Shown here one piece after another: positions 5,561 to 6,226 of a DNA stretch of 6,226 nt. The position numbers and the translations under genes are program-made. Every line of letters begins with the position of its first letter. Positions within the stretch are counted from its first letter, which is position 1. The notes under the pieces are model-generated. The model had not been told where the DNA came from and ran no database searches. It saw only the letters and a list, made by a program, of their open reading frames with translations. The DNA is from an uncultured Bacilli bacterium. Lineage in GTDB: Bacteria; Bacillota_I; Bacilli_A; RF39; UBA660. Location: the NCBI GenBank assembly GCA_947623645.1, contig CANQHK010000070.1, positions 1 through 6,226 on the forward strand, given 5' to 3'.

Positions 5561-6226
5561 TTAAATTTCATCGTTAAACTCAGCTCTCTGTTTTTCTATT
5601 TCAAATGCTAATTCCTTTTCCGTCGGCAAATACAATTGATATTTTGATGCAAATAGATTTTTACTATCATTCAATATAGAATATTTAACGATAGTGTCCT
5701 TTTTATCAGAGCATAAAATAATACCGATTGTAGGATTATCCGTTTCTTCCTTAACCTCATGATCAAAATATCGAACATAAAAATCCATTTGACCAATGTC
5801 TTGATGAGTTAATTTATCAAGTTTTAAATCAATTAGAACAAAACATTTTAGTACATAATTATAGAATACCAAATCAATATAAAAATTTTCTCCATCTACA
5901 TCGATTCTTCTTTGTCTAGATACAAATGAAAAACCTCGACCAAGTTCCAACAAAAATTCAGATATATGTTCAAGCAAATTAGACTCTAAATCTTTTTCTA
6001 AAAATCTTCTATCCTTTATATCCAAGAATTCTAAAACATAAGGATTTTTAATAAAATCTTTTATTTCTTCTTTCTTTTCTAAAGTATTGATTTCATTTTT
6101 TACCTCTTCTTTATGGGAATCACTCGTCGATAATAATCTTTCATAATAAAAACTATTAATCTGTCTTTCTAATTGACGAACACTCCAATTTGACTTAATT
6201 GCTTCTTCTAAATAAAAGTTTCTTTT
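5561..6226 (-). CDS. DUF1016 (YhcG-like) PD-(D/E)XK nuclease domain protein, 5' end outside the window
   Basis: The frame is open from the right edge to TAA at 5563-5561 (221 residues visible). The TTG at 6025 is not the start, because conserved sequence continues upstream: WSVRQLERQINSFYYERLL (14-32) is the end of the DUF1016 N-terminal domain. Next come KNPYVLEFL and the nuclease-like domain: LELGRGFSFVSRQ (93-105), FYIDLVFYNYVLKCFVLIDLK (115-135; putative metal ligands Asp118 and Asp133, with Lys135), then THQDIGQMDFYVRYFD and NPTIGIILC, ending ASKYQLYLPTEKELAFEIE. The DLK variant in place of ELK is, as far as I know, common in this subtype. Full members have about 330-380 residues, so roughly one third lies beyond the edge. 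They are predicted nucleases linked to defence and mobile islands; the substrate is unknown. Confidence 0.9.
   Translation of the reverse strand, partial: KRNFYLEEAIKSNWSVRQLERQINSFYYERLLSTSDSHKEEVKNEINTLEKKEEIKDFIKNPYVLEFLDIKDRRFLEKDLESNLLEHISEFLLELGRGFSFVSRQRRIDVDGENFYIDLVFYNYVLKCFVLIDLKLDKLTHQDIGQMDFYVRYFDHEVKEETDNPTIGIILCSDKKDTIVKYSILNDSKNLFASKYQLYLPTEKELAFEIEKQRAEFNDEI

Overview
The window looks like the chromosome of an AT-rich (about 30% G+C by eye) low-GC Gram-positive bacterium (Bacillota, Bacilli/Erysipelotrichia-like). The main clue is the adjacent pair dnaD-nth, a gene order known from Bacillus and relatives. Strong AGGAGG-type ribosome binding sites, TTG starts and Trp encoded by TGG agree with this. 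I cannot name the species.

Layout from left to right. Positions 1-1062 (+ strand) hold a row of broken accessory genes: the last 33 codons of a DUF1016 (YhcG-like) PD-(D/E)XK protein, an N-terminally truncated Bro-N/DinD-like antirepressor fragment closed by a good hairpin terminator, and a frameshifted KilA-N gene that still has its ribosome binding site and a palindromic operator-like site. Positions 1137-1301 (- strand) hold a small zinc-ribbon-like remnant. Positions 1325-2170 (- strand) hold an apparently intact AbiJ-type abortive-infection protein with its own promoter region. Positions 2340-2646 (- strand) hold a frameshifted gene with a tyrosine-recombinase core-binding (SAM-like) fold. 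Positions 2706-3971 (- strand) hold an intact AAA_14/DUF4143 ATPase, read from a TTG codon behind a well-formed promoter, with 2.4 copies of a 23-bp tandem repeat just upstream. Positions 4149-5472 (- strand) are the housekeeping pair dnaD and nth, overlapping by 11 bases. Positions 5561-6226 (- strand) are the C-terminal two thirds of a second DUF1016 nuclease-like gene that enters from the right edge.

The conserved core is the replication-initiation/repair operon dnaD-nth. Both sides are filled with defence- or phage-related accessory genes: YhcG-type proteins, AbiJ, DUF4143 ATPase, Bro-N, KilA-N and recombinase-like relics. The left 2.7 kb reads as a decaying defence/prophage hotspot in which only the AbiJ-like gene and the ATPase remain complete. 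No complete new multi-gene system can be demonstrated. The best leads are the AbiJ gene with its inverted-repeat promoter, the repeat array next to the DUF4143 ATPase, and the pseudogenes recovered here by reading across frames.
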